A stretch of 41,260 nt of DNA from Calidithermus chliarophilus DSM 9957 (GTDB lineage: Bacteria > Deinococcota > Deinococci > Deinococcales > Thermaceae). A program made the position numbers and the translations under genes. The stretch covers positions 89,781-131,040 of the forward strand of contig NZ_KE387028.1 in the NCBI RefSeq assembly GCF_000430045.1, read 5' to 3'. Position 1 is the stretch's first letter, and every line of letters begins with the position of its first letter. The notes under the pieces were generated by a model. The model saw nothing but the letters and a program-made list of their open reading frames with translations. It had not been told where the DNA came from and did not search any database. Of the stretch, positions 15,108 to 22,619 are shown piece after piece.

Positions 15108-15141
15108 GACGACCCCCTCCGGGACGGGCTGACGCCCGCGC
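15108..15141. repeat. palindromic repeat element, degenerate copy
   Basis: GACGACCCCCTCCGGGACGG followed by the CTGACGCCCG arm, in frame near the N-terminus of the thermonuclease fragment. Confidence 0.6.
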
Positions 15142-15175
15142 GCCGGGGGGAGGGGTTCCTCGTTCGCATGGCCCA

Positions 15176-15181
15176 AGGATA
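15176..15181 (-). promoter_or_regulatory. -10 element, leaderless type (thermonuclease)
   Basis: TATCCT on the minus strand, six bases before ATG 15169. Confidence 0.5.
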
Positions 15182-15252
15182 CCGTTCCTGGGCGCTGGCA
15201 CACCGGATCACGGCGCGCGCCGGGCAGGGCTAGCCGCCCGAAAGCGCCGGGG

Positions 15253-16626
15253 TCAGCCCCCCAGCCGCTCCCGCAACCGCGCCGCCAGCGCGGCGGCTTT
15301 GCGCGGGGCCGAGTGGGCCAGCAGCTCGCGGTAGAGGCCCTCGCCCTCCAGCCGCCCCTCGTCGAGGGCCTCGAACAGCAGCTCGAAGTCGCGCGGGGCG
15401 AGGTGCTTCCTCAGCACCATCCCGCACACCGTCTTGAGGTGGTTGAGGCGCTCGGGGGCAGCCATGGCCTTCCACGCCGCCAGCGCGTCGGCCTCGCCCT
15501 CCTCGGCCGCCCCCGGCGGCGCAGCACGGACGGCGGCGGGCCTGGCGCGGCGGGGCGCGAAGTCCTCGGGGTTGGCGTACTTGCCCTGGGTGTCCTTGAT
15601 CACGTCCACCAGGAAGCCCTGGCGGTTGCGCGGCCGGTAGCCGCGCTCGAGGATCGCGGCATATAGCGCCACCCGCGCGCGCAGGTGCTCGAGGTCGTAC
15701 TCGCGGGCGTAGTGCTGGGCCACCGGCAGCGTGAGCCCGTGCCGCTGCAGCAGCTCCACCCCGGCCGGGTCCGGCGCCGACTGCACCGGGGCGAAGTGGT
15801 AGCGGATGCGCTGGCTCTTGCCGCGCCCCACGTACTCCACCGCCTCAAGGTAGCCGCGCTGGATGAGCTCCGCGTGCGCGCCCTGCAGCACGCGGCGGAC
15901 CCTTTCGGGCCTCTTGTCGACGATCTTGCAGACCTCGGCCCACTCCAACAGCCCCACCTCGAAGATGCGCACCGTCGCACCCCCCTCGGCGAAGCGCCGC
16001 CCGTCGAGCAGGCGGTAGAGGCCGCGGGTGGGCGGACGTTTGAGGCTGGCCAGCAGCTCGAGGTCCAGGGGCTTGATAAAACGCGAACGCACGCTGGCGG
16101 CGATCTCCTTGCCGAGCTCGATCTTCAGCACGGTCTTGCCGTCGAGGCCGTCGCCCTCGCCCACGCCCGTGGCGTGGACCTTCTCGAGGTAGCGGAATTG
16201 CTTGCTCTCCCAGCGCCCGCCCTCCCGCCAGGCCTCACGCGCGGTATAGGTGGTGTGGGTCAGCCGTCCCAGGCTGCGCTCTAGGGCCTTGTAGTAGTAC
16301 CCGCTGGTGTCGAGGCCGATCAGCTTCAGCAGCTGGTAGGCCGTGGTCACGATCACCCCGTCGGCCGGGCAACCGAAACGCTGGTACAGCGCCAGCACCG
16401 CGAGGCTGACGTCGTTGTCCAACCCGTGCGGTACCCCACCGTAGTCGGGGTTGCCGCGGCAGATGATCTCCGCCCGCCGGCCCTGGATCTCGAACTCGAG
16501 GTCCCAGCGGGTGAAACTCTCGGGGATCCGTTCCTGCACGCTGATGAGTCCCAAGAAGGCGACGTTTCCCTCGTCGATGTGGGGGGAGACCTCGCCCCGC
16601 CGCCAGGGTCGGGAATCGCTCTTCAT
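15253..16626 (-). CDS. repA: plasmid replication initiator, RepA (RPA family)
   Basis: The 457-residue product contains RWDLEFEIQGRRAEIICRGNPDYGGVPHGLDNDVSLAVLAL, a layout typical of the replication initiator protein A family, followed by winged-helix-like segments (YYYKALERSLGRLTHTTYTAREAW; RVRRVLQGAHAELIQRGYL). A helical C-terminal extension of about 170 residues follows an Ala/Pro linker. It should bind the iterons just upstream and open the origin. ATG 16626 is the first in-frame start after a stop at 16641-16639; TAGACT lies 9 bases before it, suggesting a leaderless transcript. The AAGGAGG at 16679-16673 is too far away to serve this start. Confidence 0.88.
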   Translation of the reverse strand: MKSDSRPWRRGEVSPHIDEGNVAFLGLISVQERIPESFTRWDLEFEIQGRRAEIICRGNPDYGGVPHGLDNDVSLAVLALYQRFGCPADGVIVTTAYQLLKLIGLDTSGYYYKALERSLGRLTHTTYTAREAWREGGRWESKQFRYLEKVHATGVGEGDGLDGKTVLKIELGKEIAASVRSRFIKPLDLELLASLKRPPTRGLYRLLDGRRFAEGGATVRIFEVGLLEWAEVCKIVDKRPERVRRVLQGAHAELIQRGYLEAVEYVGRGKSQRIRYHFAPVQSAPDPAGVELLQRHGLTLPVAQHYAREYDLEHLRARVALYAAILERGYRPRNRQGFLVDVIKDTQGKYANPEDFAPRRARPAAVRAAPPGAAEEGEADALAAWKAMAAPERLNHLKTVCGMVLRKHLAPRDFELLFEALDEGRLEGEGLYRELLAHSAPRKAAALAARLRERLGG

Positions 16627-16635
16627 GTTGGCCGA

Positions 16636-16641
16636 AGTCTA
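16636..16641 (-). promoter_or_regulatory. -10 element, leaderless type (repA)
   Basis: TAGACT on the minus strand, 9 bases before ATG 16626. Confidence 0.45.
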
Positions 16642-16661
16642 CCGCATCGCCGCGGCTCGCG

Positions 16662-16720
16662 GCTGTTGTTGCCTCCTTAAGACAATTCTTTAAAACTTAA
16701 AATTGAATGACAACAACAGC
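16662..16720. other. AT-rich origin segment with inverted repeat
   Basis: GCTGTTGTTG (16662-16671) and CAACAACAGC (16711-16720) are perfect 10-bp arms around the most AT-rich stretch of the region (16677-16709). Lying between repA and the iterons, it is the best candidate for the DNA unwinding element or a repA operator. Confidence 0.55.
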
Positions 16721-16762
16721 GGCGGGGGTGCGCGCGTGCTGGACAAGAAAACTCCGGGTTTT

Positions 16763-17296
16763 TCACCCGACTCTTCCGATAATTTCACCCAACTCTTCCG
16801 ATAGCCCGGGCCCCCGGATCACCCAACTCTTCCGATAGCGGGGTGCCCGGATCACCCAACTCTTCCGATAGTGTTCAACCAAGTATTCCGATAGTTCAGC
16901 CCCTGGATCGCCCGGATTCCCCGGCAATTTCACCCAACTCTTCCGATAGCGGGGTGCCCGGACCACCCAACTCTTCCGATAGCCCCCTGCCGCGGGCTCC
17001 GCTCGGGCGAGGGATGGGCTGAACCTGACACCAGGACAGCGATCTGCTCGCTCGGGCCGTCGAGAATCACCCGACTCTTCCGATAGCCCCGGTCCCCGGA
17101 TCACCCAACTCTTCCGATAGCAGGGTGGCCGGATCACCCGACTCTTCCGATAGCGGTCCCTCCCTCTCCCGGCGGGGTCGCAGACCCCGCGAGCACGGCG
17201 GGTCGTGCCAAGGTGTGTCCTGGACGCCGTACAGTGCCCGGTCATGCCCCCGGATCACCCGACTCTTCCGACAATTTGACCCGGCTCTTCCGACGG
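16763..17296. other. oriV: plasmid replication origin: iteron array
   Basis: Twelve direct repeats of TCACCCAACTCTTCCGATAG or close variants (A/G at position 7) begin at 16763, 16785, 16819, 16852, 16875 (degenerate), 16930, 16963, 17067, 17101, 17134, 17255 and 17277 (degenerate). Start-to-start distances are 22, 34, 33, 23, 55, 33, 104, 34, 33, 121 and 22, so most are near multiples of 11 bp, one helical turn. All point the same way and adjoin repA, as expected for RepA-binding iterons. Spacers are related GC-rich sequence, not unique spacers, so this is not CRISPR. Confidence 0.88.
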
Positions 17297-17315
17297 CCCC
17301 GGAGGACGCAGCGGC

Positions 17316-17924
17316 TCAGACCCCGCTGAGCCGCTCGAGCACCAGCGGGTCGTGGTAGCGCTCCAGCCCCAGCGACGCCCGCAACCCCGCCAGGGTGGGC
17401 CGGCGCTGGGCGGGGCCGGGCCGCAGCCAGCCGTAGGGCGTGGCCACGAGGTAGTCGCCCGCGCAGCGCAGCAGCGCGGCCGTGCCGTGGTCGCGGTCGA
17501 CCTCCAGCACCTCCCAGTCGCCCGCGGTCATCCCCCCCAGCAGCTCGGGCGGGGGGGAGAACTGCGCCAGGTAGTCCACCAGGCTGCGCCCGGCGAAGGC
17601 CTGCCAGCGGCGCTGCGAGAGGCGCCGCCGGGCGCGGTGGAAGGCCTCGAGGCGCTCGGGGGCGGCCTGCAGGATCAGCGGGTGGCGCGGGGTGAAGTAC
17701 GGCTCCTTGAGGCCCAGGCCGTCCCCCAGCCGGAGCACGAAGGGCTTCTCGCCGCGCACCCGCTTCCAGGCCAGCTCCGCCTCGCCCGAGCCCCCCAGGG
17801 GCTGGCGCAGGTAGCCGCGCGGGTGCTGGCGGTAGCGGACGAGCACCGCGGCGGCCGCCCCGCAGGGGACGCCCTCCAGGGCGCGCTGCAGCGCGCCCTC
17901 GTCACGGCCATGGACCACGGTCAC
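17316..17924 (-). CDS. hypothetical protein beside the origin (202 aa)
   Basis: No family recognised. A soluble, Arg-rich protein with LKEPYFTPRHPLILQAAPERLEAF in the middle and DYLAQFSPPPELLGGMTAGDWEVLEV later; the end looks helical. GTG 17924 overlaps the preceding stop as GTGA, so it is made with the 87-residue protein. The gene ends 20 bp from the last iteron; products of genes in this position often affect copy number, but no such evidence exists here. Confidence 0.68.
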   Translation of the reverse strand: MTVVHGRDEGALQRALEGVPCGAAAAVLVRYRQHPRGYLRQPLGGSGEAELAWKRVRGEKPFVLRLGDGLGLKEPYFTPRHPLILQAAPERLEAFHRARRRLSQRRWQAFAGRSLVDYLAQFSPPPELLGGMTAGDWEVLEVDRDHGTAALLRCAGDYLVATPYGWLRPGPAQRRPTLAGLRASLGLERYHDPLVLERLSGV

Positions 17925-18184
17925 GGCCTCGCCTCAAGCCCCAGCCGCTCCCTGACCAGCCGCACCGGCAGCAGGTTGCTGTAACCGGCACCCTGGGCCT
18001 CGACCTCGGCCCGCAGCAGGCAGGGGTCGGCGGCCAGGCCGCGAAGGAACAACGCCCGGCGGATGGCCTCGGGCGTCCAGTCGGGGTGCTGCTCGAGCAG
18101 CTCCTCCACCAGGCGGCTCAGGCGGCGCCGGCTGGGCGCCAGGGCGGGGCTCTTCTCGGGGATTGGGATCGCACTGTGCCTCAT
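17921..18184 (-). CDS. small hypothetical protein (87 aa)
   Basis: The true start is ATG 18184 behind a class A promoter; the longer upstream frame is not used. The product begins MRHSAIPIPEKSPALAPS, then has a basic helix (SRRRLSRLVEELLEQHPDWT) and a second helical unit rich in Leu and Arg. It could be a small DNA-binding or adaptor protein. It is coupled by GTGA to the 202-residue gene next to the origin. Confidence 0.65.
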   Translation of the reverse strand: MRHSAIPIPEKSPALAPSRRRLSRLVEELLEQHPDWTPEAIRRALFLRGLAADPCLLRAEVEAQGAGYSNLLPVRLVRERLGLEARP

Positions 18185-18188
18185 ATAA

Positions 18189-18210
18189 TCTCCTATGATG
18201 AATACATATA
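18189..18210 (-). promoter_or_regulatory. promoter with 5'-terminal Shine-Dalgarno (class A)
   Basis: TATATG (18210-18205), six bases, TCATAGGAGA (18198-18189), ATG at 18184. Confidence 0.68.
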
Positions 18211-18387
18211 TCACAGAATTGCCGGGCGCGGCAGCCGGGGAGCGGTGCCACCCGGCTCGTACCAGGGCTAGGGAGAATGGGCGCGAAGCTCCGGGTTTTG
18301 ATGCCAGCCCCAGCCTGTATTCGCCGGGGCCAGCCTTGAGGGCCAAGAGCGATCAGGGAGCTGGGGCGTGATCCGAGGGGTAGGCTG

Positions 18388-19041
18388 TCACCTGCTCAGC
18401 CTGTCGCTTTCACGAGGGGCAAGCCCGATGTGAATGATGTAGCGCTGGTTGCCCGATTTCCTGCGATACCGTTCGAACAGTTCCAACAGCTCGCGCTGGA
18501 GCGCTTTAGCGTCAGGAGGGTCTAGTAGCAGGGCATCGCTCCAGGTGTTGAGTACGGCGGGCACCCCATCGCCCAGAATATCCCAGGATCCCTTGCGGTC
18601 TTGGGACGGGTTGATAGTGAGCGTTCCGTCGAGCTCGAGCCTAATCTCCACCCCACGCTGGTGTAGAAGCTCCGGAGATGCCTGCTCTAGGGCCACCCAG
18701 AGCCTGTGGTTCCATACGCGTTCGGTGTGTTCGAAGTGCGCCATCGGAACCAGTTCTTGCGGCACTATGTACCGTTGTGCTCGGGCTTGATAGTACCTGA
18801 TTGGCCTTCCCACACGCCGCTCGACCTTGACCACCTCGAGAAGCCCCAAGCGTAGAAACTTATCCGCCCAGTAGTGAAGGTTCGGGATCGGTGTAGAGAG
18901 CTCCCCGGCGACCTGCCTCAGGCTGCGTGGCCCCTTCATGAAGGGCGCGAGGTAGACCAACGCCTCGGGCCGGGTCAACAGCTCCGCCGCTTTCCGGTCG
19001 TTAACGACCATCTCCGACCTATTCAGAGATTGATCTTCCAT
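18388..19041 (-). CDS. winged-helix transcriptional regulator of the RiPP-like island
   Basis: Residues about 20-80 form a winged-helix domain: RPEALVYLAPFMKGPRSLRQ, AGELSTPIPNLHYWADKFLRLG and LLEVVKVERRVGRPIRYYQA, in the style of ArsR-like regulators. The remaining 130 residues (VWNHRLWVALEQASPELLHQ, then a beta-rich segment) could sense a ligand. It is divergent from the radical SAM gene, 80 bp away, so it most likely controls the cluster and itself from the shared intergenic region. Codon use is less GC-biased than in the plasmid backbone. No Cys metal box is visible. Confidence 0.8.
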   Translation of the reverse strand: MEDQSLNRSEMVVNDRKAAELLTRPEALVYLAPFMKGPRSLRQVAGELSTPIPNLHYWADKFLRLGLLEVVKVERRVGRPIRYYQARAQRYIVPQELVPMAHFEHTERVWNHRLWVALEQASPELLHQRGVEIRLELDGTLTINPSQDRKGSWDILGDGVPAVLNTWSDALLLDPPDAKALQRELLELFERYRRKSGNQRYIIHIGLAPRESDRLSR

Positions 19042-19120
19042 TTTAACAAGGCTAACACATAGGATGCCTCCAGCTTCGTACAGCCCCTTGGGATCACTTT
19101 TTCAGGAAGCGAGGTGCAGG

Positions 19121-20491
19121 GTGAGCAGGCACTACGTGCCGACCAAGTACTTGAGCTACTCGACCTCCGAAACGGGCTCCCTCGTTATCTATAACACCCT
19201 CAATGGAGCGATCTGTGCGGTGCCGCCGGGGCAGGCCGCCTACGTCAAGGGGGCACTAAAGCGCAGCGCGCGGCACCGGGCTCCGCTAGAGGGCATTCTC
19301 CAGGACCTCAGCGAGGGCGGCTTCCTCATCCCCGAGGGCACAGACGAGAACGAGCTGCGCCACCTACAGTACCTGCGGAAGTACGATGATCACAGCTTGA
19401 GGCTCATCGTCATGCCCACGGAGGCGTGCAACTTCCGCTGCACCTACTGCTATGAATCGTTCGAGCGCGGCAAGATGCCGCCTGAACTGCGCGAGGGGAT
19501 TAAGCGGTTCGTGGCGACCCAGAGCAGGCTGGAACAATTTGATCTCAGCTGGTTCGGGGGTGAGCCGCTTCTCGCCGCCGATGTGGTTGTCGAGCTGACC
19601 CAACATTTCCACATCTACTGCCAGAGCCACGGGATCCGCTTCAGCTCGAGCCTGACAACCAACGGTTCCCTCCTCACCCCCGACCTCGCCGAGCAACTGC
19701 TCCCCTATGGCTTGTCGTTTCTCCAGATCACCCTAGACGGGGTTGAAGAAGAGCATGACAAGCGACGCGTGCCGATTGACGGCGCGCCCTCGTTTAGGCG
19801 GATCATGGATAACCTCCGCTACCTCAAGTCCACGAGCTACCCCTTCGTGGTATCCCTGCGGCACAACTTTGATCCCGAAGGGCTACGGCGTTTGGAGGAA
19901 TTCCTCCAGCTCCTCGCACAAGAGTTTGGTGGAGACCCTCGCTTCACCACCAGCTTCTACGCCATTGGCACCTGGGGCGGGGCGAATGACGACCGCCTCG
20001 AGGTGTGTGAGCAGGACTCGGCCTACCAAGCTGTCATGCGCGCCCGCCGGTTGGCGACCGAGGCGGGTCTGCGCAACACCTTTGTCCTGGAGAGCCTTCA
20101 GCCCAACGGAGTCGTGTGCTACGCGGCGAACCCGCGGTCGTTCGTGATCGGCTCGGACGGTCAAGTGTACAAGTGCACCGTGGAGCTAGACTACCATGAC
20201 CGGAACATCGTCGGGCGGCTTCACCCGGATGGCTCGATGGACCTGGACTGGCGCAAGGTTGCCCTGTGGTGCGAAACCAACGGGCTGGAGGAGGGCAAGA
20301 AGTGCTCGACCTGCTTCTTCAGCCCGAGCTGCTACGGGGCGGCCTGTCCAAAGGACTGGATGGACAGTGGCGATTGCCACTGCCCGACCGAGAAGGTGAC
20401 CATCCGGGAGACTCTCCAACTCATCCAGCTCGAGGCGACGATGCCCGAAGCCGATGGGGTCTCCGCTGGTCTGCAGTGTACGAGAGGCTGA
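19121..20491 (+). CDS. radical SAM/SPASM peptide maturase
   Basis: A 456-residue radical SAM enzyme. The iron-sulfur motif CNFRCTYC follows LIVMPTEA; further landmarks are WFGGEPLL, SLTTNGSLLT and LQITLDG. The N-terminal part (YSTSETGSLVIYNTLNGAICAV) resembles the peptide-recognition start of RiPP maturases. The C-terminal half is a SPASM domain binding auxiliary clusters: CYAANPRSFVIGSDGQVYKC, then CSTCFFSPSCYGAAC and CHC. Such enzymes form thioether, C-C or other crosslinks in precursor peptides. The likely substrate is encoded 143 bp downstream. GTG 19121 with GAGG just before it is preferred; ATG 19064 would add 19 residues. Confidence 0.9.
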   Translation: MSRHYVPTKYLSYSTSETGSLVIYNTLNGAICAVPPGQAAYVKGALKRSARHRAPLEGILQDLSEGGFLIPEGTDENELRHLQYLRKYDDHSLRLIVMPTEACNFRCTYCYESFERGKMPPELREGIKRFVATQSRLEQFDLSWFGGEPLLAADVVVELTQHFHIYCQSHGIRFSSSLTTNGSLLTPDLAEQLLPYGLSFLQITLDGVEEEHDKRRVPIDGAPSFRRIMDNLRYLKSTSYPFVVSLRHNFDPEGLRRLEEFLQLLAQEFGGDPRFTTSFYAIGTWGGANDDRLEVCEQDSAYQAVMRARRLATEAGLRNTFVLESLQPNGVVCYAANPRSFVIGSDGQVYKCTVELDYHDRNIVGRLHPDGSMDLDWRKVALWCETNGLEEGKKCSTCFFSPSCYGAACPKDWMDSGDCHCPTEKVTIRETLQLIQLEATMPEADGVSAGLQCTRG

Positions 20492-20607
20492 CCGCGCGGA
20501 ATCATGTGCGGCTTCGGCTGATCGGGAGGAGGGAGGTGATGTGCGGAGGCTCATAGAAACATCACGGTGATCGAAATAAACCTCAGCGTCATCCGATCGG
20601 TCTCGGG

Positions 20608-20628
20608 TATCAAGCGTTCGAATGGAGG
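20608..20628 (+). promoter_or_regulatory. possible weak class A-like promoter before precursor gene
   Basis: TATCAA (20608-20613), six bases, GAATGGAGG (20620-20628), ATG at 20635. The geometry resembles the class A promoters but the -10 is poor. The ribosome-binding site GGAGG with 6-base spacing is convincing on its own. Confidence 0.35.
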
Positions 20629-20634
20629 TAGACC

Positions 20635-20727
20635 ATGCAGGCCAAACAGATCAGGTGGATCGTAAAACCCGTGCAGGCCTCTCGACCCGGCACCCGTCCC
20701 AACACCAACGTCAACTGCCTCTGCTAG
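20635..20727 (+). CDS. candidate RiPP precursor peptide (30 aa)
   Basis: A 30-codon frame with a strong Shine-Dalgarno (GGAGG, 6 bases before ATG) directly after the radical SAM gene. The start MQAKQIRWIVKPVQ is a plausible leader with a hydrophobic RWIV patch; the C-terminal part is SRPGTRP then NTNVNCLC-stop, with Cys28 and a C-terminal Cys30. A terminal Cys is what LanD/EpiD-type flavoproteins decarboxylate, and such a protein is encoded next. A radical SAM enzyme could crosslink Cys28 or modify Asn/Thr/Val. A tight 17-bp hairpin follows the stop, as often seen behind highly expressed precursor genes. Translation has not been shown; that it is the precursor is inference from position and sequence. 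Confidence 0.68.
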   Translation: MQAKQIRWIVKPVQASRPGTRPNTNVNCLC

Positions 20728-20733
20728 GCAGCT

Positions 20734-20770
20734 CCGGTCCCGCCTAGCCGCTGCGGCTAGGCGGGACCGG
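20734..20770 (+). terminator. strong hairpin after precursor gene (attenuator or mRNA stabiliser)
   Basis: CCGGTCCCGCCTAGCCGC and its exact complement form a stem of 17 bp with a 3-base loop. There is no T-run and the operon continues, so it may act as a partial terminator or protect the precursor mRNA, raising peptide over enzyme levels. Confidence 0.7.
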
Positions 20771-20781
20771 AATGAACGACT

Positions 20782-21111
20782 ATGTCCTCCTCACTCTGTG
20801 ACAACCTGCTCGTTGGCGTATCGGGGGGCATACAGTGCGTCAACCTCCACAACTACCTATTCCACTTCCGAACGGTCCTGGCGAGGCAGGTTAAGGTGAT
20901 CATGACGCCGTCCGCGGCCAAGATGGTGAGCCCGGCCGTGCTGGAACTTTATCTTGATGACAGGGTTTTCGTGGACTTCTGGGACCGGTCTACCGAGGTG
21001 AAGACCCCCCACATCCAGCTGACCCGGTGGGCCGACTTGTTTGTGGTAGTTCGGGCGAGTGGGAAACAGGCATGGCGGCACCAACACCGGAAGAGGTCGT
21101 GCGGCACCTGA
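20782..21111 (+). CDS. short LanD/EpiD-like flavoprotein, truncated
   Basis: The first 85 residues match the homo-oligomeric flavin-containing Cys decarboxylase fold: NLLVGVSGGIQCVNLHNYL (usual GxIxxxN), VKVIMTPSAAKMVSPAVLEL, and TPHIQLTRWADLFVVV with the active-site His. These enzymes decarboxylate a C-terminal Cys of a peptide to an enethiol. Family members are usually about 180 residues. Here the match ends where PASANT should begin (reads RASGKQ), and the PxMNxxMW substrate clamp is missing in all three forward frames, so this is not a single frameshift. It is either a decayed gene or a minimal form helped by the overlapping small gene. The first codons overlap nothing upstream. Confidence 0.7.
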   Translation: MSSSLCDNLLVGVSGGIQCVNLHNYLFHFRTVLARQVKVIMTPSAAKMVSPAVLELYLDDRVFVDFWDRSTEVKTPHIQLTRWADLFVVVRASGKQAWRHQHRKRSCGT

Positions 21112-21269
21112 GACACGTGCGGATGAGGCGCCTCAAGGAGGAGTACTGGGACGAAGCCACCCGCGAAAAGCCCAAGACCCCCTTCCAGAGGAAGCTTGAG
21201 CGGCTGCAACTCATGACCGAGGCGGCGGCCGAACCCCCGCTTGTGAATCCGACCCCGACCCCACCGTGA
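21072..21269 (+). CDS. small charged protein of the RiPP-like cluster (65 aa)
   Basis: It overlaps the end of the flavoprotein gene by 40 bp in another frame. The product begins MAAPTPEEVVRHLRHVRMRR, continues as a strongly charged helix (LKEEYWDEATREKPKTPFQR) and ends in a Pro-rich tail. No family recognised. It occupies the place where the flavoprotein's C-terminal half should be, so it is either a new small component or filler left by a deletion. No clear Shine-Dalgarno except a weak ACAGG. Existence as a gene is uncertain. Confidence 0.45.
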   Translation: MAAPTPEEVVRHLRHVRMRRLKEEYWDEATREKPKTPFQRKLERLQLMTEAAAEPPLVNPTPTPP

Positions 21270-21323
21270 CCGGAGAAGCCGATCCGTAGGAGCCTCCTGC
21301 TCACCGGACTGCAAGGTACGAAC

Positions 21324-22619
21324 GTGCAAGCTACCCCACCGTATTCCAGCATCTTCCGCAACCCTGCGTTCCTGGCGTTCTGGGCGGCGCAGACTGTCTC
21401 TTCGGCAGGGGACGCTGTTCGCCGCATGACCCTGCTGCTGTGGGTCTTCGCCGAGAGCGGCCAGTCTGGCCTGGCTATCGCTGCGATTACCGTTGCAGAG
21501 ACGGTACCCTACCTGTTGCTCAGCCCCCTGGCCGGGGTGTTCGTGGACCGCTTTAACCGGCGGGCCATCCTGGTCGGGGCCGACCTGGCCCGCGCTCTGC
21601 TCAGCCTGGCGCTGGTCTACGCGGTGGTCAGCCACAGCCTGTGGTTGGTCTACCCGGTCATACTACTAGCCACACTGTTCTCAGCTGTCGCGGAGGTGGC
21701 CGCCGGCACCGTGCTGCCCCGCGTCGTCGAAGACCGCCAGCTCGAGCAGGGCAACGGGTTGCTCGTCATCGGCCAGCAGGCCGCCCTCATCGCGGGCCCG
21801 GCCCTGGGCGCCGTGCTCTACACGACTGTGGGCCCAGGAGTGGCTTTCGTGGCGGACGCTGCCACCTTCTTGTTATCGGCGCTGCTCATCGGGCTAGCGC
21901 TGCCCCCCCACCGCCTTCAGCCCACAGAATCAGGGACTCCATCCCGGGGGCGGAGTTCATTGTGGGGCGATATCCGTGCGGGCCTCCGCTATCTTCTCGG
22001 TGCGCGCCTGATTCTGGCTAACTTCGCCATCACCTCCACAACCGCTCTGGCCGCGGGGATCAATGGCACCGTGATGATCTTCTTCATCACGAGAACCCTT
22101 GGCCACAACGCGCCTGACTTAGCTTGGCTCGCCGCCACCAACGGCGTCGCCCAGATGCTGGTGGGCGGCTACGTCGTCTGGCTGGCCCACCGGGCCCGGC
22201 TCGAGCGCCTGCTGGCCGCCAGTCTCGGCCTGATGGCCCTCGGGGCGACCCTGGTGGCCGCCGCGTGGAGCCTGCCCGTGCTGGTGCTGGGGGTGATCCT
22301 CACCTCCCTGGGCAACGCCCCCTTCAACATCGCCCGCGACACCCTGGACCAGCGCTACGTCCCCCCGTCCTACCTCGGGCGCGTGCGCAGCGCGGTAGAC
22401 ATGTCCACGACGGCCCTGTTCCTCGCGGCCTCGAGCCTGTCGGGCTATCTGGTCCCGCTGCTCGAGCCCCGCGCCCTGCTGTCGGCGTCCGCCACCATCT
22501 CGGTGATCGTGGCGCTGGCGGGCTGGCTCGTCCTGGTGCCCCTGCTGAAGAGAGCCAGCCCGCCTTCGGAAGGAAGCGTAGCGGCTCAGGGGCAGGAAGA
22601 TCATGTCAGACAGCCATAA
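21324..22619 (+). CDS. MFS transporter, probable peptide exporter
   Basis: A 431-residue protein with about twelve hydrophobic segments and the start FRNPAFLAFWAAQTVSSAGDAV, close to MFS exporters of the drug-efflux MFS_3 kind; the loop FVDRFNRRAILVGAD matches the conserved motif between helices 2 and 3. No ATPase is present, so export would be proton-driven. Placed between the flavoprotein region and the peptidase gene, it probably exports or gives immunity to the modified peptide. The start is GTG 21324 with AAGG about 9 bases before. The end overlaps the peptidase start by 17 bp. Confidence 0.88.
   Translation: MQATPPYSSIFRNPAFLAFWAAQTVSSAGDAVRRMTLLLWVFAESGQSGLAIAAITVAETVPYLLLSPLAGVFVDRFNRRAILVGADLARALLSLALVYAVVSHSLWLVYPVILLATLFSAVAEVAAGTVLPRVVEDRQLEQGNGLLVIGQQAALIAGPALGAVLYTTVGPGVAFVADAATFLLSALLIGLALPPHRLQPTESGTPSRGRSSLWGDIRAGLRYLLGARLILANFAITSTTALAAGINGTVMIFFITRTLGHNAPDLAWLAATNGVAQMLVGGYVVWLAHRARLERLLAASLGLMALGATLVAAAWSLPVLVLGVILTSLGNAPFNIARDTLDQRYVPPSYLGRVRSAVDMSTTALFLAASSLSGYLVPLLEPRALLSASATISVIVALAGWLVLVPLLKRASPPSEGSVAAQGQEDHVRQP

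Larger units (their letters stand above)
14837..15169 (-). pseudogene. 3'-truncated thermonuclease (SNase family)
   Basis: The N-terminus is that of a secreted staphylococcal-nuclease-like protein: signal peptide (PALLPALGLLCLAALLGTPALA), then GRATVVDGDTLEIQGVRIRLWGVDA, SSQTC and GKVYPCG. After residue about 97 the match stops; the frame runs into the class A promoter of the next gene and ends at its GGAGGTAA. The second half, including the remaining catalytic Glu/Arg residues, is missing, and the usual DAPES box reads DAVES. It is therefore probably inactive, cut off by insertion of the downstream gene with its promoter. TATCCT ends 6 bases before ATG 15169, a leaderless start. A palindromic element sits in its signal region. 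Confidence 0.75.

Noticed and set aside
16763-17245. 160-aa minus-strand open frame across the iterons, with repeated YRKSWV units
   Set aside because: It is the translation of the iteron DNA; there is no ribosome-binding site and the repeat is explained by the origin.
16763-17296. Possible CRISPR array
   Set aside because: Repeats are 20 bp, spacing is irregular and the intervals are related GC-rich sequence rather than unique spacers; no cas genes.
20539-20556. Five-codon frame (M-C-G-G-S) with a strong GGGAGG upstream, as a second RiPP precursor
   Set aside because: Too short to carry leader and core; the 20635 frame is far more plausible. Kept in mind as a leader peptide only.
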